From T3Sed10-213 sp012519365 (GTDB lineage Bacteria > Planctomycetota > Phycisphaerae > Sedimentisphaerales > Anaerohalosphaeraceae), in the NCBI GenBank assembly GCA_033809355.1, contig JAPXLV010000021.1, positions 1-40,069 of the forward strand: a DNA stretch of 40,069 nucleotides, in the 5' to 3' direction. This document shows positions 23,396 to 32,400 of this stretch, one piece after another. How positions within the stretch are numbered: the stretch's first letter is position 1; each line of letters begins with the position of its first letter. The notes under the pieces are model-generated. The model searched no databases, was not told the origin of the DNA, and saw only the letters and a program-made list of their open reading frames with translations. Both the position numbers and the translations under genes were made by a program.

Positions 23396-24691
23396 ATGAC
23401 AGATAAAGAGATTCATTATAAACTGGATACGCTGGCGCTTCATGCCGGCCAGACGGTTGATCAGGATGCACTCAGCCGGGCAGTGCCGATCTATCAGACC
23501 ACCAGTTATGTATTTCGCGACAGTCAGCACGCAGCGGATTTGTTTGCGCTGAAAGAACCGGGCAACATCTACTCGCGGATCATGAATCCAACGACTGATG
23601 TGCTTGAAAAGCGGCTGACGGCAATGGAAGGCGGTGTCGGTGCGTGTGCGTTCAGTTCGGGGATGGCGGCGATTACCGCGGCGATCTTGAATATCGCTCA
23701 AGCCGGTTCCCATATTGTTTCCTCCGGTTCGTTGTACGGCGGCACCTACACCTTGTTTACGCATACACTTGCAAAGATGGGCATCGAGGTAACGATGGTG
23801 GACCCCAACGAGCCGGGCAATTTCGAGGCGGCCATCCGCGACACTACCCGGGCGGTGTTCATTGAGACCATCGGCAATCCCAAAAATGACGTGCTGGACT
23901 ACCCGGCCATCGCCCAAATCGCTCACGATCACGGCGTACCGCTGATTTGCGACAATACGGTCGCTTCGCCGATGCTGTTTCGGCCAATGGAACACGGCGC
24001 CGATATTGTGGTTCACTCCTGCACCAAAATTATCGGCGGCCACGGGACGAGCATTGGCGGCATTGTGATTGATTCGGGCAAATTTCCGTGGGACAACGGC
24101 AAGTTTCCTATGCTTACCGAGCCGGATCCGAGTTACCATGGCCTAAAATATGTTGAGGCAACAGGCGAGATGGCGTATATTGTTAAAATTCGCACGGATA
24201 TTCTGCGTAATACCGGGGCGTGCCTGTCACCGTTTAACGCGTTTTTGCTGTTGCAGGGTATCGAGACGCTGCATTTGCGTGTGCCGCGGCATTGTCAAAA
24301 TGCCCTGAAGCTGGCACAGTTCCTCCAGAAACATCCGGCTGTTAAGTGGGTTAATTATCCCGGTCTGCCGTCGCATCCGAATTATGCCCTGGCCCAAAAG
24401 TATCTGCCGGACGGTCAGGGGGCGATTCTGGGCTTTGGCGTCAAGGGCGGCCTTGAGGCGGGGGTGAAATTTATCGACAACGTCAAATTGGCCAGCCATT
24501 TAGCCAATATTCTGGACAGCAAGACACTGGTGATCCACCCGGCCAGTACAACCCATCAGCAATTAACCCAAGAGGAACAGTTGTCTGCCGGTGTAACGCC
24601 GGATTTTATACGGGTTTCTGTCGGGACGGAGCATATTGATGATATTATTGCGGACTTTGATTGTGCCTTAAAGGCCAGTCAACAATGTTAA
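23396..24691 (+). CDS. metY: O-acetylhomoserine sulfhydrylase (O-acetyl-L-homoserine aminocarboxypropyltransferase)
   Basis: This 431-aa fold-type I PLP enzyme of the Cys/Met metabolism family would use sulfide and O-acetylhomoserine to make homocysteine directly. LDTLALHAGQ and RAVPIYQTTSYVF open the protein. The PLP lysine is K211 in VVHSCTKIIGGHGTSIGG. The C-terminus SAGVTPDFIRVSVGTEHIDD is typical of the family. ATG 23396 has GGAG 10 bases upstream. The frame is open 35 codons further back to a TTG, but that part looks like leader, not protein. Neighbouring cysteine genes support a sulfide-assimilation role. Cystathionine enzymes are related but shorter. Confidence 0.93.
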   Translation: MTDKEIHYKLDTLALHAGQTVDQDALSRAVPIYQTTSYVFRDSQHAADLFALKEPGNIYSRIMNPTTDVLEKRLTAMEGGVGACAFSSGMAAITAAILNIAQAGSHIVSSGSLYGGTYTLFTHTLAKMGIEVTMVDPNEPGNFEAAIRDTTRAVFIETIGNPKNDVLDYPAIAQIAHDHGVPLICDNTVASPMLFRPMEHGADIVVHSCTKIIGGHGTSIGGIVIDSGKFPWDNGKFPMLTEPDPSYHGLKYVEATGEMAYIVKIRTDILRNTGACLSPFNAFLLLQGIETLHLRVPRHCQNALKLAQFLQKHPAVKWVNYPGLPSHPNYALAQKYLPDGQGAILGFGVKGGLEAGVKFIDNVKLASHLANILDSKTLVIHPASTTHQQLTQEEQLSAGVTPDFIRVSVGTEHIDDIIADFDCALKASQQC

Positions 24692-24720
24692 GGGGCTAAG
24701 CGAGCGGGTCAAGTGGGCCC

Positions 24721-24749
24721 CCAAACGGGATTTGGTTGAGTCTTTTTTT
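24721..24749 (+). terminator. Weak terminator-like element after metY
   Basis: CCAAA (24721-24725) and TTTGG (24731-24735) form a 5-bp hairpin followed, after TTGAGTC, by a run of seven T (24743-24749). The stem is short and the run is displaced, so partial read-through into nifU is likely. Confidence 0.3.
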
Positions 24750-24781
24750 GAAATTCAGTTTCGGATAACAAGGAACGCACT

Positions 24782-25639
24782 ATGTGGGATTATACGGATA
24801 AAGTAATGGATCATTTCTTCAATCCGCGTAATGTCGGGCGGATTGAAGATGCTGACGGCGTCGGGGAAGTCGGGTCGCTGGCCTGCGGCGATGCCCTGAC
24901 GCTGACCTTCAAACTGGATGAAAACGGTCGGATTGCTGATGCGAAGTTTCAAACCTTTGGCTGTGCCAGTGCGGTTGCCTCATCGTCGGTGTTGACCGAG
25001 ATGATCAAAGGCATGACGCTCGAGGAGGCCTCTCAAATCACCAATCAAGACATTGTCAAGCGGCTCGGCGGACTACCGGACCAGAAAATGCATTGTTCGG
25101 TGATGGGACAGGAGGCCCTGGAGGCGGCCATTGAAGATTACTATCGTCGAAAGGGCGGAAAACGTCCCGAAAAATCCAAGGGCGTCATTGTCTGTACGTG
25201 TTTCGGCGTTACCGATGAGGAGATTCGCAAAGTTGTCCGAGAAAATAATCTGACCACGGTTGAGCAGGTGACCAATTTCTGCAAGGCCGGCGGCGGCTGC
25301 GGCGGCTGTAAAGAGCGGATCGCCGAATTGATCAACGAGACGCTTGCACGGGAGCAGATTAAGCCGGTTTCTCCTTGCCCCAAGCGGCCGACCAAGCTGA
25401 CCAACATCCAAAAGATTCAGTTGGTTCAGCAGACGATCAACGAACAGATACGCCCGGCCCTGCGGGCTGACGGCGGGGATATTGAATTGATCGACGTCGA
25501 AGGGGACAAAGTGATTGTGGCCTTTCGCGGGATGTGCGCCCAGTGCAAGATGGCCGAGTTTACGATGCGGGACGTGGTTGAGGCACGCCTGAAAGAGTAT
25601 GTCAGCGATTCACTGACAGTGGAAGAATTAAAAGATTGA
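24782..25639 (+). CDS. nifU: NifU-type Fe-S cluster scaffold protein (three domains)
   Basis: This 285-aa scaffold has the full three-part NifU layout. Residues 1-125 are the IscU-like domain with C35 (ACGDAL), C61 (FGCASAVA) and C105 (KMHCSVMG). Residues about 134-190 form the BFD-like [2Fe-2S] domain with C138, C140, C173 and C176. Residues about 208-285 are the Nfu domain with C252 and C255 (MCAQCK). It assembles clusters from sulfur delivered by the cysteine desulfurase encoded just downstream. No nif structural genes are present, so this is a general Fe-S system, as in epsilonproteobacteria and planctomycetes. The SD is AAGGA. Confidence 0.95.
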   Translation: MWDYTDKVMDHFFNPRNVGRIEDADGVGEVGSLACGDALTLTFKLDENGRIADAKFQTFGCASAVASSSVLTEMIKGMTLEEASQITNQDIVKRLGGLPDQKMHCSVMGQEALEAAIEDYYRRKGGKRPEKSKGVIVCTCFGVTDEEIRKVVRENNLTTVEQVTNFCKAGGGCGGCKERIAELINETLAREQIKPVSPCPKRPTKLTNIQKIQLVQQTINEQIRPALRADGGDIELIDVEGDKVIVAFRGMCAQCKMAEFTMRDVVEARLKEYVSDSLTVEELKD

Positions 25640-25665
25640 TAAGACCGACGGCCGGGAGATGCCTA

Positions 25666-26835
25666 ATGAATAACGTGATTTATATGGACAATAACGCGAC
25701 GACGCGGGTGGCCGATGAGGTTCTGGAGGCTATGCTGCCGTATTTTACCCAGCGGTACGGCAACCCGTCCAGTATGCATTCTTTCGGGGGCAGCGTTGCG
25801 CGGGATATCGCCCGAGCACGGGAGCAGGTGGCGGCCCTGTTAGGGTGCCATCCGGAAGAAGTTCTTTTTACCAGTTGCGGCACCGAAAGCGACAACACCG
25901 CGATCAAAGGGGTCTTGTCGATGATGCCGGAGAAACGCAAAATTGTGACCACACGGGTGGAGCATCCGGCGGTCTTGGCAACCTGTCGCGATCTGGAACG
26001 ACACGGCTATAGCGTGTCGGAAATCGGTGTGGATCGGCAGGGGTGTCTGGACATCGATGAACTTGGTTTTCGCATTGATGATAATACAGCGCTGGTTTCG
26101 GTGATGTGGGCTAACAATGAAACGGGCACCGTGTTTCCGATCGAGCAGATTGCCGAGCTTGTCAAGGTGCGCGGCGTTGTGTTTCATACGGATGCGGTGC
26201 AGGCGGTCGGCAAGATTCCGCTGAACCTCAAAGACAGTCCCATCGACCTGTTGAGCCTGTCCGGGCATAAACTTCATGCCCCCAAAGGCATCGGTGTGCT
26301 GTTCGTGCGTCGGGGCACGCGTATCGGGACGTTTATGCACGGCGGGCATCAGGAATCGGGCCGGCGGGGCGGAACGGAAAATGTGCCGGGAATTATCGCA
26401 ATGGGCAAGGCCTGCGAATTGGCAATGCGCTATATGGAGGAGGAAAACATCCGCGTCAAGGCCTTGCGCGACCGCCTGGAGCAGGGGATTTTGAATACGT
26501 GTCCGGATTGCTTTGTCAACGGTGATATGGACAATCGGCTGCCGAATACCAGCAACATCAGTTTTGAGTATATCGAGGGTGAGTCGATTTTGATGATGCT
26601 CGACAAGTTCGGCATTTGTGCCAGTTCCGGATCGGCCTGTACGTCCGGTTCGTTGGAGCCGTCGCATGTACTGCGGGCGATGGGGGTACCGTTTACGGCT
26701 GCCCACGGTTCGATTCGCTTTAGTCTGAGCCGATACACCACCCGGCAAGAGGTTGATTTTGTTATTGAAAAGATCGGCCCGATCGTCAATCGCCTGCGTG
26801 ATTTGAGTCCGTTTGTGGCCAAAGCGGAAAAATAG
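25666..26835 (+). CDS. nifS: Cysteine desulfurase, NifS/IscS class
   Basis: This 389-aa PLP enzyme removes sulfur from cysteine as a persulfide for NifU. YMDNNATTRV is the N-terminal signature. H100 (RVEHPAV) stacks on PLP, K202 (LSGHKLHAPKGIG) is the Schiff-base lysine, and C325 (SSGSACTSGS) is the persulfide cysteine on the long class I loop. ATG 25666 has GGGAG nearby. The frame is open 10 codons upstream (TTG 25636, overlapping nifU), but that stretch is unlike the family. It is 26 bp after nifU and 14 bp before the radical SAM gene. Confidence 0.95.
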   Translation: MNNVIYMDNNATTRVADEVLEAMLPYFTQRYGNPSSMHSFGGSVARDIARAREQVAALLGCHPEEVLFTSCGTESDNTAIKGVLSMMPEKRKIVTTRVEHPAVLATCRDLERHGYSVSEIGVDRQGCLDIDELGFRIDDNTALVSVMWANNETGTVFPIEQIAELVKVRGVVFHTDAVQAVGKIPLNLKDSPIDLLSLSGHKLHAPKGIGVLFVRRGTRIGTFMHGGHQESGRRGGTENVPGIIAMGKACELAMRYMEEENIRVKALRDRLEQGILNTCPDCFVNGDMDNRLPNTSNISFEYIEGESILMMLDKFGICASSGSACTSGSLEPSHVLRAMGVPFTAAHGSIRFSLSRYTTRQEVDFVIEKIGPIVNRLRDLSPFVAKAEK

Positions 26836-26849
26836 AAGAGACGTTTCTG

Positions 26850-27971
26850 ATGACTCGACCGTTTACGCTGTTGATCAAGCCTGCCGGGCCGGATTGCAAT
26901 ATCGCCTGTGAGTATTGTTTTTATGCCTGCAAATCGGCATTGTTCGGCAATGGCGCTCATCGAATGAGCGAGACGATCCAGGAGCGGCTTGTCAAAGATT
27001 ATCTGCGGCTGGGCTTTGCGCACACCAGTTTTGCCTGGCAGGGCGGTGAGCCGACATTGATGGGGCTGGATTTTTACAAACGGCTGGTCGCGTTGCAAAA
27101 ACAATACGGTGCTCCCGGCCAGACGGTGTCCAATGCCCTGCAAACCAATGGTATGCTGCTGGATGATCAGTGGTGCGCCTTTTTGGCCGAGTACCGGTTT
27201 TTGACCGGCATCAGTATTGACGGGCCCAAAGAGATTCACGATGTGTATCGCAAGGACCGGCTCGGCCATGGCACTTTTGATCGGGTTATGCGGGGCCTGG
27301 AGACCTGCCGCAAACACAAGGCGGAGTTTAATGTTCTTGTATTGCTCAATCATATCAATGTGGAGCATCCGGACGCGTTGTATGATTTTTTTCGGTCGAT
27401 TGATGTACGGTTTCTTCAGTTTGTGCCGTGCGTTGAAAAAGACCCCTGCGATCCTGCCAGGCCGGCACCGTTCAGCATCACGCCGCAACAGTACGGACGG
27501 TTTATGTGTCGCATTTTTGACCGATGGGCGGCAGAGGGTGTCGGGGTGCGCAGTATCCGTCTGTTTGACAGTGTGTTGAGTTTTTTATTGTATGGCGTGC
27601 ATACGGAGTGTACCTTTGCCCGACGCTGTAACGATTATCTTGTGGTTGAACATAACGGCGATGTTTTTTGCTGTGATTTTTATGTTGCCGACGACACGCG
27701 ACTGGGCAACATAATGGATACCCCGATTGAACAATTGGCCGATAGTGAGCTGAAACACCACTTTGCCCGCAGGAAAACAGAGATTGCCAATAAATGCTTA
27801 GTGTGTCGTTATCTGGAAATCTGTCGCGGCGGCTGCCCCAAAGACCGTGCGGTGCTCACCGGGACACATGTCGCTGCCAGCTATTTCTGTGAAGGCTATA
27901 AACTCTTTTTTGACCACGCCCTGCTGCAACTTCGTGCTATTGCGAGAACGATTCAAGGGAGAAAGTTTTGA
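26850..27971 (+). CDS. Radical SAM anaerobic sulfatase-maturating enzyme (anSME) family
   Basis: This 373-aa SPASM protein starts TLLIKPAGPDCNIACEYCFY with the radical SAM cysteines C16, C20 and C23. WQGGEPTLMG is the SAM-binding GGEP motif. The C-terminal SPASM region has HTECTFARRCNDYLVV, GDVFCCDFYV (with the Asp that acts as base in anSME) and CLVCRYLEICRGGCPKDR for two further [4Fe-4S] clusters. It would convert a sulfatase active-site Cys or Ser to formylglycine. No sulfatase lies in the window; planctomycetes usually encode many. It needs abundant Fe-S, which fits its place directly after nifS. Confidence 0.9.
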   Translation: MTRPFTLLIKPAGPDCNIACEYCFYACKSALFGNGAHRMSETIQERLVKDYLRLGFAHTSFAWQGGEPTLMGLDFYKRLVALQKQYGAPGQTVSNALQTNGMLLDDQWCAFLAEYRFLTGISIDGPKEIHDVYRKDRLGHGTFDRVMRGLETCRKHKAEFNVLVLLNHINVEHPDALYDFFRSIDVRFLQFVPCVEKDPCDPARPAPFSITPQQYGRFMCRIFDRWAAEGVGVRSIRLFDSVLSFLLYGVHTECTFARRCNDYLVVEHNGDVFCCDFYVADDTRLGNIMDTPIEQLADSELKHHFARRKTEIANKCLVCRYLEICRGGCPKDRAVLTGTHVAASYFCEGYKLFFDHALLQLRAIARTIQGRKF

Positions 27972-27974
27972 CAG

Positions 27975-28502
27975 ATGGATAACGTTATTCGGCAATACCA
28001 TCACTTGCGAGCCGAGATTGATCAACAGGTTGACCGATTGTTGACGTTGCATTCTTGTTATCTTCAATGCCAAAAACAGTGTACCGACTGTTGTATGAAT
28101 CTGACGGTTTGGCCGGTGGAGTTCTTCGCGATTGCGCAGGATCTCCGCTCAGCCGGTATCAAGCCGGCGTTCGATGAGCAGGCGGCGTGTGGGTTTTTGA
28201 AAGAAGGTCTCTGTCAGATTTACCCTTTTCGTCCCCTGATCTGCCGTACACACGGGCTGCCGCTGGTGTATCTGGACGAGCAGGACGATGGGCCGGTCCA
28301 TTGCGTTACCTTTTGCCGCAAGAATTTTGCCGCTCCAGAGGCTGCTGCCATAGCATTTGGGCCTGATAATACGCTCGATATGGACACTGTCAACGAGACG
28401 CTTGCCCGTTTGCATCTGGCTTTTTGTAAAGCCGGCGGCCCGATTGGCGACGGCGAGCAGGGACGGATGGCATTAGCTCATCTGGTTGAGCATCTTCTTT
28501 AA
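27975..28502 (+). CDS. YkgJ-family cysteine-cluster protein
   Basis: This 175-aa protein has the YkgJ (putative zinc- or iron-chelating) pattern: C28, C32, C36, C39 and C40 (CYLQCQKQCTDCC), then C72, C80, C90, C110 and C114. EGLCQIYPFRPLICRTHGLP is the best-conserved piece. The biochemical role of the family is unknown; metal binding is inferred from the cysteines. It begins 3 bp after the anSME gene, so the two are probably translated together and may work in the same maturation or metal-handling process. Confidence 0.85.
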   Translation: MDNVIRQYHHLRAEIDQQVDRLLTLHSCYLQCQKQCTDCCMNLTVWPVEFFAIAQDLRSAGIKPAFDEQAACGFLKEGLCQIYPFRPLICRTHGLPLVYLDEQDDGPVHCVTFCRKNFAAPEAAAIAFGPDNTLDMDTVNETLARLHLAFCKAGGPIGDGEQGRMALAHLVEHLL

Positions 28503-28559
28503 GGGTTCTCAGGAAACGCAGCTAAAATCAAACCCGTCATTTGTCCGGCGTGGTGATTG

Positions 28560-29252
28560 TCAATGTGTCGGGCAGCCGTCCATCAGTGCGGCCAGTTTAT
28601 CCGGCGTCAATGACGTAAAATCTTCACAAATCAGCCGGGCATCATAAGCCTGTGTCAGTTCTGACGGATCTCCACCGGCGGTGATGACAACATAGGGCAT
28701 TCCCGCAGCCCGGGCGGCGGCAAAGCCGGACGAGGAATCCTCAAAGACCAAACACCGATGCGGCGGCAAATTCAGGCTGGCGGCTGTTTTGAGGAGCAAT
28801 TCCGGATCGGGTTTGCCGACAGATACGTCATCCCGACAATAGACAGTTGAAAAAAGATGCCGGATACCCAACCCATCCAGCACAAAATCCACATTGGATT
28901 TCGGCGAGTTCGAAGCGGCACTGCACGGAATGCCCGCCTCGTTTAACGCCGTCAGAAGGGCGGTTAACCCCGGCGTTTCGCGCATGACCGGTCGAAACAG
29001 GTCTTGATACAGCGTTTCCTTTTCATTCTCTATCTTACGAATAAAGGCCTCATCCACATTCGGCCCGAATAAATTGGGGACGATTTTGTCATTGCTGCGG
29101 GCGTGGATTTTGGCATGATAGGACTCGTGGTCCATCGGGATACCATATTTTGCACATAAATCATACCACGCCTGCCGATGGTAGGCGGTATTGCTGACCA
29201 TTGTGCCGTCCACGTCAAAAATGGCGACCCATTTGTTCCGTTCTTTGTCCAT
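28560..29252 (-). CDS. HAD-superfamily hydrolase, beta-phosphoglucomutase-like
   Basis: This 230-aa protein has the HAD motifs in order: D13 and D15 (AIFDVDGTMV, nucleophile and acid/base), SNSPKS (motif II), VGKPDPELLL (motif III lysine) and FEDSSSGFAAARAAG (motif IV). The cap starts after NTAYHRQAWYDLC, like beta-phosphoglucomutase and related sugar phosphatases. The substrate could be a hexose phosphate. AAGGAA precedes the ATG. It is convergent with the YkgJ gene (57-bp gap) and divergent from the CotH genes, so it is probably a single-gene unit. Confidence 0.85.
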   Translation of the reverse strand: MDKERNKWVAIFDVDGTMVSNTAYHRQAWYDLCAKYGIPMDHESYHAKIHARSNDKIVPNLFGPNVDEAFIRKIENEKETLYQDLFRPVMRETPGLTALLTALNEAGIPCSAASNSPKSNVDFVLDGLGIRHLFSTVYCRDDVSVGKPDPELLLKTAASLNLPPHRCLVFEDSSSGFAAARAAGMPYVVITAGGDPSELTQAYDARLICEDFTSLTPDKLAALMDGCPTH

Positions 29253-29287
29253 AGGGTTTCCTTATTGTTCCAAAATTATCAAAAAGA

Positions 29288-29316
29288 ATTATAAACAATA
29301 GGCATTTAACAGTTAA
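29288..29316 (-). promoter_or_regulatory. Predicted promoter of the HAD gene
   Basis: Minus-strand TTAACT (29316-29311) and a perfect TATAAT (29293-29288) are 17 bases apart. A perfect TTGACA (29322-29317) abuts the -35 but would give a 23-base spacer. The start would be near 29281, about 30 bases before the ATG. Confidence 0.5.
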
Positions 29317-29389
29317 TGTCAACACTTTTCCCGGCGTTGTTTGATAAACGGGGCGATTCGCTAAATGATAAAATAGTTGATTTTTTGTG

Positions 29390-29395
29390 TATAAT
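29390..29395 (+). promoter_or_regulatory. Candidate -10 box upstream of the first CotH gene
   Basis: TATAAT at 29390-29395 lies about 85 bases before the start codon at 29479. The only -35-like match (ATGATA, 29365-29370) is 19 bases away, so the promoter is weak or depends on another factor. Confidence 0.4.
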
Positions 29396-29478
29396 CCGGT
29401 AAACTAACTCGATATTCAGGTCGACGAAAAACATACGGCACTTAATATATGACTATTCCTGTGAATGGGGGTAAATCA

Positions 29479-32400
29479 ATGACTTATCTTAAGGGGCGGT
29501 GCTTGCTCATAGCGGTTCTTACGGGGTTTTTATTCAGTTCTCTCTCGCACTCACAACCCATTGTAATCAATGAAGTTATGGCATCAAATGACAGTACTGT
29601 CGCCGATGATGAAGGGCAGTGGCCGGATTGGATTGAACTGTATAATGGCGGTAATGAAACTGTTAATCTCAGCGGCTGGGGCATTTCTGACGATCCGGAA
29701 AGACCCTATCGTTGGGTGTTTCCAAGCGTCGAGATTGGGCCGAGCAGTTATTTATTGGTCTGGGCCAGTGGAAAAGATAAACAATTTGGCACGACAACAC
29801 GAGAACAAGTCCTTGTTCCGGCTGGTTCGGAGTGGAAATATCTGGATAATGGTTCCGGCCAAGGCACGGCCTGGCAGCAGCATTCCTTTGATGATTCAGC
29901 GTGGGTCTCGGGGCCAGCCCCGCTCGGTTACCCCGCAACACGAGATGGGATTGAGTATGTAAAGACAACGGTCAGTTACGGGCCTAATCCGAATAGCAAA
30001 TATATTACCACGTATTTTCGCACTCATTTTACAGCAACCGATCTTGGCCCTGTGGCCTCATTGCAGCTTTCGCTGTGGCTTGACGACGGGGCGGTTGTCT
30101 ATTTGAACGGCACAGAACTTGTGCGCGAAAGGATGCCGGACGGGGGAATCAACTATTTGACGCCAACGACGAGTTTTGTGGCGCAGTGGCCAACCTGGAC
30201 GCATTATGAGGTGCCTGCGGATGCGTTGCTGACAGGGGAGAATGTGCTGGCGGTGGAAGTGCATCAGACATCAGGCACCAGCAGCGATCTTGCGTTTGAT
30301 TTGCGGCTGATGGCCAATGTATTCGAAACGCACTTGCACACCAATTTTTCCATTTCGGCTGACGGAGAGACACTGACGCTGACTCGTCCAGACGGCACCA
30401 TAGCCGATGAAGTTCCTCCGACTGCAATGCCGCGTGATATTTCCTACGGCCGGGCCTCGGACGGCGGCGATGTTTGGGGGTTTTTTATGGAACCGACGCC
30501 TGCCGCGAGCAACAATGAATCTCAATGGTACACCGACGTGCTGGCTGAGCCGACCTTTTCACGTCAGGGCGGTTTTTATACTGAGCCCTTTGACCTGACG
30601 CTGGCCTATGATGATCCGGAGGTCACGATTTACTATACTTTGGACGGTTCCGACCCGGATCCGGCCAACCTGAACGGCAAGACCTATAGCTACAAAAACC
30701 GCTATCCGCAAAATGCCGGCGATACCACGCTGGGGCCTTTTCTCTATCGACAGATGTGCACCTATGAGTACAGTACGCCCCTGACCATTACGGATCGTTC
30801 GTCGAAGCCATATCAACTCGCAAGCATCAATACCGAATTTTCGTATTCAACACGCCTTCCTCAAAGCGAACTCTTTAAGGGCACGATCGTTCGAGCAAGG
30901 GCCTTTAAGGACCGCGCTATTCCGAGTCGCAGCGTTACGCATACCTATTTTGTCAATCCGAACGTCAAGAGCCGGTATGCGTTGCCGGTGATTTCCATTG
31001 TAACGGCCGAAGACAATTTTTTCGATTATTACAAGGGCATTTATGTCGCCGGGAAAGTGGGCGATGACTGGCGGCTTGCCAATCCGACTGCCGGATGGAA
31101 CGCCGGACAGCCGGCTAATTATCACATGCGCGGTTACGAATGGGAGCGGCCTGCTCATTTTGAGATGTTTGATGCCGACGGGACACCGCTGCTGAGTCAG
31201 AATATCGGCGTGCGAATCCATGGGGGCTGGAGCCGGGCTTGGTATCCCAAATCGCTTCGGCTGTATGCCCGCAGCGAGTATGACGATGAGACCGTCTTTG
31301 AGTTTCCGTTTTTTGAGGGGCTGGAAAAACGCGGCAAACCCGGCGAGCCGTTGACAACATTTCAGCGTCTGATCCTGCGCAACAGCGGTAACGACTTTGA
31401 CCGGACGTATTTTCGCGATGCGCTGATGCATGATCTGGTCAGTCATCTGCCTCTGGATACCATGGCCTATCGTCCGGCGGTACATTTTATCAACGGCGAG
31501 TATTGGGGAATGATCAACATTCGCGAACGGTTCGATGACGAATATATCAAGGGGCATTACGACGTCGATCGGGAGGACGTGGTGATTTTGACAGGGGGGA
31601 ACGCCGATGTGGATACCGGCTTACCGTCGGATCGGGACCACTTTATCGAAACCTTAACCTATGCGCAGAATAATGACCCGGCCCAGGATGAACATTACGA
31701 CTGGCTTAAGCAGCGTGTAGATATGGAGAATCTGGCCCTGTATTACGCGGTGCAGGTCTATTATGACAATACCGACTGGCCGCACAATAATATCGATTGG
31801 TGGCGCAAACGGACTGAAACCTATGAGCCGGATGCGCCGTACGGACATGACGGCCGCTGGCGATGGATGCTGTTTGATACCGATTTCGGAATGAGTCTCT
31901 TTGGAGCCAATTATGCCAACAATTCCCTCAGTCGTGTGATGAATTCCAGTTTAGGGTTAACCAATACGCTGTTTAATCGGCTGCGGCGAAACGCTCAATT
32001 TCGGGCCGCTTTCATCAATGCGATGGCGGATTTGATGAATACGTCCTTTAAGCCGGACTATGTTTATAGCAAAATTGATGCCTACAATGCGCGGCTTCAG
32101 TCATCCCGGCCCGAACACAACAACCGGTGGCGCACGTCGCTGAGCACCGGCGGCGAGATGAAGTTGTTCGCCTCGCAGCGTCCGAGCTATATGAGCAATT
32201 TCCTGATCAGCGGATTTGGCTTGTCCGGCACATGCACGTTAACTGTTTCGCGCAATGCCGACTGGGGGCATGTCCGCGTCAATAGCATTGTGATCGATTC
32301 TGAAACGCCGGGGCTGAATGCGCCAAGTGCACCCTATCCCTGGACAGGACAGTATTATCGCAATGTGCCCGTTACGGTGCAGGCTTTGCCGCGACAAGGA

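Noticed and set aside
24782..26835. Part of a nitrogen-fixation cluster because of nifU and nifS
   Set aside because: No nifHDK or other nif genes are present. Three-domain NifU with NifS serves as a general Fe-S system in many non-fixing anaerobes.
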